Of a stretch of 64,000 nucleotides of DNA, positions 43,119 to 52,071 are shown one piece after another. The DNA is from Permianibacter sp046297695 (GTDB taxonomy: Bacteria; Pseudomonadota; Gammaproteobacteria; Enterobacterales; Permianibacteraceae). Each line of letters begins with the position of its first letter. Position 1 is the stretch's first letter. The stretch spans positions 1 to 64,000 of the forward strand of contig JBKBHF010000018.1 in assembly GCA_046297695.1 (NCBI GenBank). Reading direction: 5' to 3'. The position numbers were made by a program, and so were the translations under genes. The notes beneath the pieces were generated by a model. It was not told the origin of the DNA. It saw only the letters and a list, made by a program, of their open reading frames with translations, and did no database searches.

Positions 43119-44738
43119 TTATATCGGAGTGTCTGCTGCCGGGCCGACAATCCGGTTGCGGCCGGCGGATTTGGCGGCGTACAGGCGCTCGTCCATTTCG
43201 GCAAGCCAGACGGTGGCCGATTGCTCGCGCCATTCGCTGATGCCGGCACTGAACGTCACATGCAGCCTGCCGCTGACGCCGATGAAGTCAAAACTGCTGA
43301 ATTGTTCGCGGATATCGTCGAGCAAGGCCCAGGCGGTGGTGAGATCGGTTTCCGGCAGCACCACCAGAAATTCCTCGCCACCGAGCCGGCCGATCAGATC
43401 GGATTTGCGCAGCCGTTGCCGCAGCAACTGCGTCAGACCTTTCAGCACCGTGTCGCCGACCTGATGACCCTGGCTGTCATTGACCTGCTTGAACCGATCG
43501 ATATCGATCACGGCGGCACTGAGCGGCACATTGAGCCGGCGCGCTCGGGCAAACTCGCGCTCGACGCCGGCCATCAGTGCGCGTCGGTTCATGACATGCG
43601 TCAAGGGATCGGTCAGCATGGCGTTGCGCAGTTCGCGATAACGGCGGGCGCGGATCTGCACCGACTCGATGAGGTGCGCCGGTTGAATGGGTTTGACCAG
43701 GAAATCGTCGCCGCCATCACGCATGGCACCGAGCTGGACGGCGCGGTTGGCTTCCGAGGACAGGAACACCAATGGCACCCCGAGCGACTGATTGTCCATC
43801 CGCAATGCACGCGCGATGTCGGGCCCGTCCCAGCCGGGCATGTAGAGATCGAGCAAAATTAGCTCCGGCGCGAAATCCTGCACCACGATATCGACCCGCA
43901 GCACGTCCGAACAAGTCTCGACTTTCATGCCGGCGCTGCGCAGCACCGCGGCATGGTAACTGGCGACACTCACGTCATCGTCAACGATCAAGACCCGGTA
44001 CGGTGCGGCTTGCTGATCGAATTCCGGCCGCTCCAGCACTTCGAGCAGATCCGGCAGGTTGAGTGGCTTGGCCAGCACCGCACGCGCGCCCAGTTTCGCC
44101 GCTTGCAGGCGCAGCGTGAAATCACGGCGGGTGGACACCAGCACCAGCACATGGCGCTGCCAATCAATGGCGGTTTCGGCACGGAACAGCGGGCATTCGA
44201 ACGGCAATTCGGCCTGGCAGTCGACGATCACCAGAAACGCCTGGTCCGATCGCTCAGCGAGCAGCTGCCTCGGCGTTGCCGGGTCCGAGGCACAATGTAC
44301 CTGCAACTGAAATTTCTGTAACTGGCTGAGCAGTTCACTGCTGTGTTGGCCCTCTGCAGCCAGATAGATCAACTCGCCTGGCACGCTCTTCGGCATGACC
44401 GCCACCGGCGCCGTCGCCGGCACCGCCGGCGTCAACTGGACATGTGCCATCATGCTACGCAGCTGGGCCTGAAATTCCAGCGCCGCCGGCAGCGCCCCGT
44501 CGCGCAGCTGTTGTTCCAGTTGCCGGGCCAGCTGGCTGATGTGCGGAAAACCAAAGGTGCCGCCGGCACCGACCAGCGAATGCAAGGCGCGCTGCAATTC
44601 GCTGCGGGCGGCGGCATCGCCGGCGCTGGCACGGGCAAAGGTTTCGCTGAGCACATTGCAGCGCGCCGGCAACTGCCGGGCGAATTGTTCGCGAAACGCC
44701 TGCAGTTGTTGTTCCGGCGTCAGGGCCATGGCTGTCAT
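43119..44738 (-). CDS. HPT-REC-REC-GGDEF protein (diguanylate cyclase)
   Basis: 539-residue cytoplasmic c-di-GMP synthase. Domains: HPT (about 1-110) with phosphoacceptor in ALHSLVGAGGTFGF; a divergent receiver (about 125-240) with an aspartate in LVIVDCQ; a full receiver (about 250-370) with VDDDVSV, DLYMPGWDG and FLVKPI; and a GGDEF domain (about 375-539) with the active-site motif RLGGEEF, so catalysis is expected. ATG at 44738 is preferred. It lies 13 bases after a single-domain receiver gene and 35 bases before epmA. Two kinases are encoded divergently, so a relay ending in c-di-GMP is likely. Confidence 0.9.
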   Translation of the reverse strand: MTAMALTPEQQLQAFREQFARQLPARCNVLSETFARASAGDAAARSELQRALHSLVGAGGTFGFPHISQLARQLEQQLRDGALPAALEFQAQLRSMMAHVQLTPAVPATAPVAVMPKSVPGELIYLAAEGQHSSELLSQLQKFQLQVHCASDPATPRQLLAERSDQAFLVIVDCQAELPFECPLFRAETAIDWQRHVLVLVSTRRDFTLRLQAAKLGARAVLAKPLNLPDLLEVLERPEFDQQAAPYRVLIVDDDVSVASYHAAVLRSAGMKVETCSDVLRVDIVVQDFAPELILLDLYMPGWDGPDIARALRMDNQSLGVPLVFLSSEANRAVQLGAMRDGGDDFLVKPIQPAHLIESVQIRARRYRELRNAMLTDPLTHVMNRRALMAGVEREFARARRLNVPLSAAVIDIDRFKQVNDSQGHQVGDTVLKGLTQLLRQRLRKSDLIGRLGGEEFLVVLPETDLTTAWALLDDIREQFSSFDFIGVSGRLHVTFSAGISEWREQSATVWLAEMDERLYAAKSAGRNRIVGPAADTPI

Positions 44739-44751
44739 CACTCGTTACCTT

Positions 44752-45159
44752 TCAACTCGGGTCGGCGCTGGCGAGCCGCCAGGCCTGCCAGTGTTGGCGC
44801 AATTCGGCCGCAAGCTGCATCGGATCGAACGGTTTGGATACCACGGCGATCGCGCCTTGTTGCTGCAGCGCGGCGATTTCCTGTGGCTGGGCTTTCGCGG
44901 TCATGAAGATGGCCGGCACATTGCGCAGCGGCGCTTGCTCGCGCAGCAGACGCAAGGTGCCGGGGCCGTCGAGGCCGGGCATCATCACATCCAGCACCAG
45001 CAGTTGCGGCTGCAGGTCGGCGGCGCGGGCAATCGCTTCCTGACCGGAGCTGAACACCGTCACCTGCATGCCGCCGATGGACTCCAGCGCAATGCGGACA
45101 ATCGCCTGAATATCGGGCTCGTCCTCGACATACACCACTCGGGTCAACTCATCCGACAT
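44752..45159 (-). CDS. Single-domain response regulator
   Basis: 135-residue receiver domain without output. ATG at 45159 follows AAGGA. Features: VVYVEDEPDIQAIVR acidic pair, phosphoacceptor in LLVLDVMMPGLDG, conserved Thr in IFMTAKAQ and lysine in VVSKPFDP. The longer open frame upstream is not coding. It is the first gene of the minus-strand run and is divergent from the CHASE kinase at 45252, so it may shuttle phosphoryl groups between the kinases and the HPT-GGDEF protein. Confidence 0.9.
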   Translation of the reverse strand: MSDELTRVVYVEDEPDIQAIVRIALESIGGMQVTVFSSGQEAIARAADLQPQLLVLDVMMPGLDGPGTLRLLREQAPLRNVPAIFMTAKAQPQEIAALQQQGAIAVVSKPFDPMQLAAELRQHWQAWRLASADPS

Positions 45160-45251
45160 GACTTGCGGTTTCCTTGGCTCAGGGCAGGAGCTCGGTGCGT
45201 GCGGGCAGCACGAGCGGCAGACCGTTTCAGAATAGTCGAGCGCAGACGTTC

Positions 45252-47936
45252 GTGCCGACACCGGCGCCAGTCTGTACTAGGCTTGATGAACCCTTGACCC
45301 CGATTGGCCCGCCTCGCTTGTACCAGCGCACACTCCTGTTACTACCCGGTATCGCGCTGGCCTACTTCCTGCTCGGCCGGCTCGGCTTGTTGCTCGCCAT
45401 TCCGCCCGGCTTTGCCACCGCCGTGTTTCCGCCGGCCGGGCTGGCGCTGTTCTGCCTGATCCGGTTTGGCCCGGTGGCGCTGCCGGGCATCTGGCTGGGC
45501 TCGGTCACCATGAATCTGTCGACCGCCTGGCCGGCAACCGGCCTGCCCGGTGCCGACCAGCTGTTGATGACGGCCATCATCGGTGCCGGCGCCGCCGGCC
45601 AGGCCGGGTTCGGCGGGTGGCTGCTGAGGCGTTATGTCGGTTTGCCGCTGGCCTGGGATGACGAGCGCGCCCTGCTGCGCTTTGCCCTGCTCGGTGCCAG
45701 CACCAGCACCCTGATTGGCGCAACGGTCGGCATCGCGAGTCTGGTCGGCGCCGGCCAGATCACCGCTGATCAAGCCGCATATAACTGGCTGACCTGGTGG
45801 GTCGGTGACAGCATCGGCGTCGCGCTGATCACGCCACTGCTGCTGCTCGCCACCGACCCGGCCGGCAGCGAAAGCCGGCAACAACTGCGCGCCGTCATTC
45901 TGCCGCTGGCGATCACCTTCAGCCTGGTGACGGTACTGTTTGTCCGCGCCAGTGATTGGGAACAGCAGCAGATCCAGCAGCGTTTCCTCGATCTCGCCGG
46001 CCGCATGGAAAGGCAGCTGCAACGCGCCTTTCAGGAACACCTCGACAGCCTGTATCAAATCGAACGCTTCTTTTCCGCCAGCCAAAACGTCAGCCCGGCC
46101 GATTTCGCCGTGTTCACCCGCGCCGAAGTCGACAAGCTCAATGGCCATGTCTCGCTGAGCTGGGTGCAACGGGTACCGGATGCCGAGCGCGCAGCTTATG
46201 AACGTGAGATGCGCCAACGGCTCGGCAGCCGTTTTCAGATCTGGCAGCACGGCGCCGACGGCAGGCAAATGCCGGCGAGCGGGCGAGCCGATTATTTTCC
46301 GATCGGCTACATCGAACCGGCCGCCAATGCCTGGTTGATCGGTTTTGACAACGGCGCCGAGCCGACCCGGCGCGCCCTGATGGAAACCACCTTGCAGCGC
46401 GGCACGGCCACGGCGTCGCCACGCATCGCGCTGCGCCAGCTCGACCAGCGGCTGGCCGCGGTACTGGTTGCCCGGCCGGTGCAGCGGCGCGCCGAGAACG
46501 ACCGCAGCAGCCTCGCCGTGGTCGGCATCCAGATTGCGGCCACCGTGGACTACGCTTTGCGTGAACTGACCCGCGACGACTTCGCCCTGACCCTGCATGA
46601 CAGCAGCGATGGCGCCAGCGAACCGCTGTTTTCCAATCTGCCGGCCGACGCTCGCATCGCGCCGGCGTTCCAACACGCCGTCGACTGGCCGTTTGCCGGC
46701 CGCACCTGGCGGCTGACCATCTACGCACTGCCGGACTACCTGCGCGCTACCCACTCCTGGCAGTCCTGGCTGGTCATGGTCGGCGGCTTGGTGTTCACCG
46801 TGCTAATCGGCGCGATGCTGCTGCTGGTGCACGGCCGCGCCCTGCGCGTGCAACGGCTGGTGGAACAGCGCACCGCCGAGTTGGCGCGGCAACAGCACAC
46901 CCTGCAAACCATTTCCGACAGCGCCGCCGACGCCATTCTGTTGCTCGACCATGACGGCTGCATCGAGATGGCGAACCCGGCTGCCGAAGCGCTGCTCCAC
47001 GACAGCGCAGTGTTGCTGCGCGGCCAAGCGCTGGCGCGCTGGCTGCCCGAATGGCAACCGCACTGGCTCACCGACGCCGATGACAATAGTCAACAGGTTG
47101 TCTGGCGCGAGACCCGGCTACATCAGCCGCAGGCACCCGCGCGCGATGTCGAGCTCGCGCTGACCAGTTTGCAGCGAACGGGAGAACGCCGGTATTGCTG
47201 CCTGCTGCATGACGTCACCGAACGCATCGCCCATGAGCGACTGAAGCGCGAGTTTGTCGCCATGGTCAGCCACGAGCTGCGCACGCCACTGACTTCGATC
47301 CGCGGCGCGCTCGCACTGCTCGGCAGCGGCCAGGTTGACCACGACTCCGACCAGCATCGGCAGTTGTTGCGCATTGCCACCGACAACAGCAAACGCCTGC
47401 TGTTGCTGGTCAATGACCTGCTCGATTTCGAGAAGCTGGAAATCGGTCAATTCGAGTTGGCGCTGCGCCGGGTCGCAGTCGTCCCGTTGTTGCAGCAAAC
47501 CGTGGACGAGCTGCACGGACTGGCCCTGAGCCAGTCGGTTACCGTGCAATTGCAAAATGACTTGCCGGACGCCACCGAACTGATGCTGGCGCCCGAACGA
47601 TTTGCCCAAATCTTGAACAACCTGTTGTCCAATGCCATCAAGTTCTCGCCGCAGGACAGCCTGGTGCAAGTGCATGCCTTCGTCGATGGCGATGAGGTCT
47701 GCATCGAAGTGATCGATCACGGCATGGGCATTGCCGCCGATAAACAAAGCTTCATCTTCCAGAAATTCTGGCAGGCCGATGCTTCGGCCAGCCGCAAACA
47801 CAGTGGCACCGGTCTCGGCCTTGCGATCAGCAAGGGGCTGACCGAAGCCATGGCCGGCCGTATCGGTTTTCGCTCGGTCAGCGGCCATGGCAGCACGTTC
47901 TGGTTGCGGTTTCCGCTGGCGAAACATGGTGAATGA
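45252..47936 (+). CDS. MASE1-CHASE-PAS sensor histidine kinase
   Basis: About 894-residue membrane kinase. The exact start is uncertain: GTG at 45252, TTG at 45174 and TTG at 45294 are all in frame with weak ribosome binding sites. N-terminal MASE1-like membrane region (eight or so helices, for example YFLLGRLGLLLAIPPGFATAVFPPAG), then an extracellular CHASE domain (RFFSASQNVSP, SWVQRVPDAERAAYEREM), a further membrane helix, PAS (ILLLDHDGCIEMANPAAEALL), HisKA (FVAMVSHELRTPLTSIRGAL) and HATPase (LLSNAIKFS, DHGMGI, GTGLGLAIS). Its stop overlaps the start of the second kinase. Ligand unknown. Confidence 0.88.
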   Translation: MPTPAPVCTRLDEPLTPIGPPRLYQRTLLLLPGIALAYFLLGRLGLLLAIPPGFATAVFPPAGLALFCLIRFGPVALPGIWLGSVTMNLSTAWPATGLPGADQLLMTAIIGAGAAGQAGFGGWLLRRYVGLPLAWDDERALLRFALLGASTSTLIGATVGIASLVGAGQITADQAAYNWLTWWVGDSIGVALITPLLLLATDPAGSESRQQLRAVILPLAITFSLVTVLFVRASDWEQQQIQQRFLDLAGRMERQLQRAFQEHLDSLYQIERFFSASQNVSPADFAVFTRAEVDKLNGHVSLSWVQRVPDAERAAYEREMRQRLGSRFQIWQHGADGRQMPASGRADYFPIGYIEPAANAWLIGFDNGAEPTRRALMETTLQRGTATASPRIALRQLDQRLAAVLVARPVQRRAENDRSSLAVVGIQIAATVDYALRELTRDDFALTLHDSSDGASEPLFSNLPADARIAPAFQHAVDWPFAGRTWRLTIYALPDYLRATHSWQSWLVMVGGLVFTVLIGAMLLLVHGRALRVQRLVEQRTAELARQQHTLQTISDSAADAILLLDHDGCIEMANPAAEALLHDSAVLLRGQALARWLPEWQPHWLTDADDNSQQVVWRETRLHQPQAPARDVELALTSLQRTGERRYCCLLHDVTERIAHERLKREFVAMVSHELRTPLTSIRGALALLGSGQVDHDSDQHRQLLRIATDNSKRLLLLVNDLLDFEKLEIGQFELALRRVAVVPLLQQTVDELHGLALSQSVTVQLQNDLPDATELMLAPERFAQILNNLLSNAIKFSPQDSLVQVHAFVDGDEVCIEVIDHGMGIAADKQSFIFQKFWQADASASRKHSGTGLGLAISKGLTEAMAGRIGFRSVSGHGSTFWLRFPLAKHGE

Positions 47937-50101
47937 CAAGCATGACCACGACACGGCCGTTGCAACGCTGGTTTTATCGTCGCTCCATCGCCGGGGTCAT
48001 TGCGACGGCCTGCTTCGGCCTGGCGCTGGCCGCCGCCTGGAGCCTGCAGCAACTCAGTCAACGGGCCGATGCCGCGCGCCTGGACGGTTACAGCCGCGAT
48101 CTGCGCACGCTGATTTCCCAACGCATGCTGGGACACGAACAGATCCTGCGCGGCGGTGCAGGTCTGTTCGATGCAAGTGCAACGGTAACTCGGCAAGAGT
48201 GGCGGCGATATATCGAACAGCTGAAACTGACCGAACGCTACCCCGGTATTCAGGGCGTTGGCTTCAGCGAGCGCGTTCCGGCCGCGGAGTTGGATCGGCA
48301 TGTTGCCCGCATCCGGGCCGAAGGCTTTCCGGATTATCAGGTCAAACCGGCAGGCGCGCGGACCGAATACTCGGCGATCATTTACCTCGAACCGTTTGCT
48401 GGACGCAACCTCGCGGCCTTCGGTTATGACATGTTGTCGGAACCGGTACGTGGCCAGGCCATGCGCCGTGCCATGCGTACCGGCGAGGCCAGCTTGAGCG
48501 GCGCCGTTACCTTGCTGCAGGAAACGCATGGTGCCGTACAGCCCGGATTTTTGCTGTACATGCCGGTCTATGGCCATGGCGCCGATCTGACGAACCCGGA
48601 CGCCAGAGAGCGCGCCACCATTGGCTGGATCTACAGTCCGTTCCGCGCCTACGATCTGCTGCAGAGCATGTTGCATGATTGGGGTCAGGCCGACGTCGGT
48701 GATTTTGCCTTGATCGATGGCCTTGACAGCAAAGACCCAACGGCAGTGCTGTTCCGCAGCGACGCCGACGCGCCCGTCGACTGGCACACCCTGCGCTACA
48801 GCAACAGCCAGACCTTGCATCTGTTTGGCCGCGACTGGACGCTGGTCAGCTGGTTACCGGAGTCGCAAACCGCACAAGATCAGACCGCGCTCGCAGCGCT
48901 ACTGCTCGGCAGCATGATCAGCGCGCTGATCATGCTGCTGCTGCGCACACTCGCCAACCGGGAAGCGCGCGCCAACCAGATCGCCGATTTGATGACCAGC
49001 AATTACCGGCAAAGTGAAGCAGCGCTCGCTGCCAGTGCCCAGCGCGCCAATGCGATCATCGACAACGTTGCCGATGCCATTCTGACGGTAGCCAGTGACG
49101 GTACCGTACTGCAAGCCAATCCGGCGGCCGCGCGGCTGTTTGGTTACGAAGATGAGAGCATGATCGGCAGCACGCTGCAGCAACTCTTGCCTGCGGTACC
49201 TCAAGAGCAATTGCAGGCGCTGCTGCGCGACGCCAGCCAATCGGCCGGGCAAACGACCACCACGCCGCTGCGCGAACTGGAAGGTCGGCGTAAGAACCAG
49301 ACCAGTGTGCCGATCGAAATGGCGCTGTCGGTGCTGCCGCAAGCGGAGCCGGAAACCTTCATTGCCGTCTGTCGCGATGTCACCGCCCGGCGGCGCGTCG
49401 ATCGGCTCAAACGCGAGTTTGTCGCCACCGTCAGTCATGAACTGCGGACGCCGCTGACCTCGATCGCCGGTTCGCTGGATTTACTGGTTTCCAATCAGTT
49501 CGCCACCTTGCCCGGTCCGGTACGTGATCTGTTGCTGATTGCCCACCGCAACAGCAAACGGCTGGCGGAACTCATCAACGATCTGCTCGATATCGAACAG
49601 ATCAGCCGCGGCCAACTGACGCTGTTTCTGGAAGACATCAACGTGCAGGGCATGCTCGAACACGTCATGTCAGCTATCGAACCTTATGCTCACTCGCTTG
49701 GCGTGACCCTGCAACAGGCCGAATGTGAACCGACCTGGCAGGTGCGCGCTGATCGCAAGCGACTGCATCAGGTTTTGACCAATCTGTTGTCGAACGCCAT
49801 CAAGTATTCACCTCGCGGCGGCTTGGTGGTGGTGCACACGACCATCGATGCGGATCACCTGCGCATCAGCGTCGAGGATCAGGGGCCGGGCGTACCGAAG
49901 GAATTCGAAGCCCGCCTGTTCCAGCAATTTTCCCGCGCCGACTCCAGCGATCATCGCCGGGTCGGCGGCACCGGTCTCGGCCTTGCCATCAGCAAGGAAT
50001 TGATCGAGCGCATGCACGGCCAGATCGGTTACCGGGCCTTGCAGCCGCGCGGCGCCTGCTTTTACATCGAGCTGCCGCTGCTGGCGGCGAGCGCGCAATA
50101 A
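47933..50101 (+). CDS. CHASE-PAS sensor histidine kinase
   Basis: 722-residue membrane kinase. ATG at 47933 overlaps the upstream stop (ATGA). A single N-terminal membrane helix (about 18-38) and a periplasmic CHASE domain (GAGLFDASATVTRQEW, PGIQGVGFSERVP, IYLEPFAGRN) are followed by a second helix at about 320-340, a PAS domain (ADAILTVASDGTVLQANPAA), HisKA (FVATVSHELRTPL) and HATPase (LLSNAIKYSP, DQGPGVP, GGTGLGLAIS). It has no receiver. Sister kinase of the preceding gene. A bidirectional terminator follows directly. Confidence 0.9.
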   Translation: MTSMTTTRPLQRWFYRRSIAGVIATACFGLALAAAWSLQQLSQRADAARLDGYSRDLRTLISQRMLGHEQILRGGAGLFDASATVTRQEWRRYIEQLKLTERYPGIQGVGFSERVPAAELDRHVARIRAEGFPDYQVKPAGARTEYSAIIYLEPFAGRNLAAFGYDMLSEPVRGQAMRRAMRTGEASLSGAVTLLQETHGAVQPGFLLYMPVYGHGADLTNPDARERATIGWIYSPFRAYDLLQSMLHDWGQADVGDFALIDGLDSKDPTAVLFRSDADAPVDWHTLRYSNSQTLHLFGRDWTLVSWLPESQTAQDQTALAALLLGSMISALIMLLLRTLANREARANQIADLMTSNYRQSEAALAASAQRANAIIDNVADAILTVASDGTVLQANPAAARLFGYEDESMIGSTLQQLLPAVPQEQLQALLRDASQSAGQTTTTPLRELEGRRKNQTSVPIEMALSVLPQAEPETFIAVCRDVTARRRVDRLKREFVATVSHELRTPLTSIAGSLDLLVSNQFATLPGPVRDLLLIAHRNSKRLAELINDLLDIEQISRGQLTLFLEDINVQGMLEHVMSAIEPYAHSLGVTLQQAECEPTWQVRADRKRLHQVLTNLLSNAIKYSPRGGLVVVHTTIDADHLRISVEDQGPGVPKEFEARLFQQFSRADSSDHRRVGGTGLGLAISKELIERMHGQIGYRALQPRGACFYIELPLLAASAQ

Positions 50102-50130
50102 AAAACGCGGCCGTGGCCGCGTTTTTTATT
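50097..50130. terminator. Bidirectional terminator between kinase and efp
   Basis: Perfect 16-bp stem AATAAAAAACGCGGCC / GGCCGCGTTTTTTATT with a 2-base loop (GT), located in the gap between convergent genes. It has T-runs on both strands. The left arm overlaps the kinase stop codon. Confidence 0.93.
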
Positions 50131-50141
50131 GCTGCACCGGT

Positions 50142-50705
50142 TCAGGCGCGCGAAATGTATTCGCCGGTACGGGTATTCACTTTCAGCTTGTCGCCGATGT
50201 TGACGAACAGCGGCACTTTGACGACCGCGCCGGTCGACAGCTTGGCCGGCTTGCTGCCCCCACCCGAGGTGTCGCCACGCAGACCCGGATCGGTCTCGAC
50301 CACTTCCAGCACGACGTGGTGCGGCGGCAATACCGAGATCGGCTTGCCGTTCCACAAGGTCACTTCGCAGACGTCCTGCTCGCGCAGCCAGTCGATGGCA
50401 TCGGTCATCGCCGATTTGTCGGCAGCGGTTTGTTCGAAGGTGGTCGGGTTCATGAAGTACCAGAACTCGCCGTCGGTATAGCTGTATTCGAGTTCGGTGG
50501 TGACGACGTCAGCGGCTTCCAGCGTGTCGCCCGACTTGAAGGTGTGTTCGACGACGCGGCCGGTCAGCAGGTAGCGCAGCTTGATGCGGTTGAAGGCCTG
50601 GCCTTTGCCGGGTTTGACGTATTCGTTGTCGACGATGGCGCAGGGCTGGCCTTCCATCATCACTTTCATCCCGGCTTTCATTTCGTTGGTACTATAACTG
50701 GCCAT
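50142..50705 (-). CDS. efp: Elongation factor P
   Basis: 187-residue translation factor that relieves ribosome stalling at polyproline. ATG at 50705 is preceded by GAGGA and gives MASYSTNEMKAGMKVMM. The modified loop is EYVKPGKGQAF with Lys34, the residue beta-lysylated by EpmA/EpmB; both are encoded in this window. Three beta-barrel domains are evident, with the C-terminal TGAVVKVPLFVNIGDKLKVNTRTGEYISRA matching the family. Divergent from epmB, 75 bases apart. Confidence 0.97.
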   Translation of the reverse strand: MASYSTNEMKAGMKVMMEGQPCAIVDNEYVKPGKGQAFNRIKLRYLLTGRVVEHTFKSGDTLEAADVVTTELEYSYTDGEFWYFMNPTTFEQTAADKSAMTDAIDWLREQDVCEVTLWNGKPISVLPPHHVVLEVVETDPGLRGDTSGGGSKPAKLSTGAVVKVPLFVNIGDKLKVNTRTGEYISRA

Positions 50706-50779
50706 AAGGTCCTCGATTTTTTGCAGCAATGCCGGCATCGGGTGTCCGTGACCGGCAAACAGGTGGTACAGGCGAAAAA

Positions 50780-51850
50780 ATGGCCGACATTCTAGCCAAC
50801 TCGCCCTCAAAAGGGCAGATCACGGCCATCCCGGTTGCGCCGATTTTGGTTGACCCGGAACAAGCCCGCGACTGGCGGCAAACCTTGAAGGACGCCATCG
50901 AGACCGTTGATGAACTGCTGACGGCCGTGCAAGTGCCGGTTTCGGCGCTGCCCGAACGCTTGCAGGCACAAACCGACTTCGCGCTGCGGGTGCCGCGGCC
51001 GTTCGTTGCCCGGATGGCCAAGGGTGATGGCAATGACCCCTTGCTGAAACAGGTGCTGCCGGCCCCGGAAGAGCTGCAGACCGCCCCCGGCTACAGCCAT
51101 GACCCGCTCGATGAACAGGACACCGAGCTCCCCGGCCTGCTGCACAAATACCGGTCGCGGGTGCTGCTGATCACCACCGGCGCCTGCGCCATCAACTGCC
51201 GCTACTGTTTCCGCCGGCATTTCCCCTATGACGACAACCGGATGGGCCGCAAGGGCTTTGCCGCCATTGCCGAGTACATCGCCCGGCATCCGGAAGTAAA
51301 TGAAGTGATCCTGTCCGGCGGCGACCCGCTGGTGGCGCCCGACAGCTACCTCGCCGAGCTGCACGCCACGCTCGCCGCCTTGCCACAGCTCAGGCGCTTC
51401 CGTATCCATACCCGGCTGCCCATCGTCATCCCGGAGCGGGTCAATGACGAGCTGCTTGGCTGGCTGGCCAGCCCGCGCTTCCAGACCGTCGTGGTCATCC
51501 ACAGCAATCACCCGAACGAGATTGATGGTGACGTTGCGACCGCGATGCAGCGGCTGCGCGGCGCCGGCATCACCCTGCTCAACCAGGCGGTGCTGCTCGC
51601 CGGCATCAATGACAGCGCGCCGGTGCTGGCCGAGCTGTCGGAAAAACTGTTCGCCTGCGGCGTACTGCCCTACTACCTGAACCAGCTTGATCAGGTCCAT
51701 GGCGCCAGCCATTTTGCGGTACCGGATGAGCGCGCCCGCGCCATCGTCCGCGAACTGCTGCCCTTGCTGCCCGGCTTTCTGGTGCCACGGCTGACCCGGG
51801 AAGAAGCCGGCAAGACCAGCAAGACCCCGCTCGATCTGCAGCTCGGCTGA
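50780..51850 (+). CDS. epmB: EF-P beta-lysylation protein EpmB (lysine 2,3-aminomutase)
   Basis: 356-residue radical SAM, PLP-dependent enzyme converting lysine to (R)-beta-lysine for EF-P modification. ATG at 50780 has AGGCG upstream. The radical SAM cluster motif is GACAINCRYCFRRHFPY (CxxxCxxC). Other motifs are EVILSGGDPLVAPD, IHTRLPIVIPERV, VVIHSNHPNEID and PYYLNQLDQVHGASHF; the PLP lysine is expected near the C-terminus (AGKTSKTPL). Divergent efp/epmB is the same arrangement as in E. coli. Confidence 0.95.
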   Translation: MADILANSPSKGQITAIPVAPILVDPEQARDWRQTLKDAIETVDELLTAVQVPVSALPERLQAQTDFALRVPRPFVARMAKGDGNDPLLKQVLPAPEELQTAPGYSHDPLDEQDTELPGLLHKYRSRVLLITTGACAINCRYCFRRHFPYDDNRMGRKGFAAIAEYIARHPEVNEVILSGGDPLVAPDSYLAELHATLAALPQLRRFRIHTRLPIVIPERVNDELLGWLASPRFQTVVVIHSNHPNEIDGDVATAMQRLRGAGITLLNQAVLLAGINDSAPVLAELSEKLFACGVLPYYLNQLDQVHGASHFAVPDERARAIVRELLPLLPGFLVPRLTREEAGKTSKTPLDLQLG

Positions 51851-52071
51851 TCCCGCCCGCCAGCGGCCTTGCCGCTTGGCCACCCGCTCCGAAACCGCAC
51901 TTTTGCCAGCCGGCTGACAAGCTCCGGGTTCTGGGCTATTTGTTAAGTGCCTGAATTGCAAGCCGCACGGGGTGGGACCCCGGCTGGTTTTTGTACGGAG
52001 ATACGATAGTATGCGGGGCGACGTGATGTGGTTCGGTAGGGATACCGATACGTGAACAGAGCAGGGACCCA

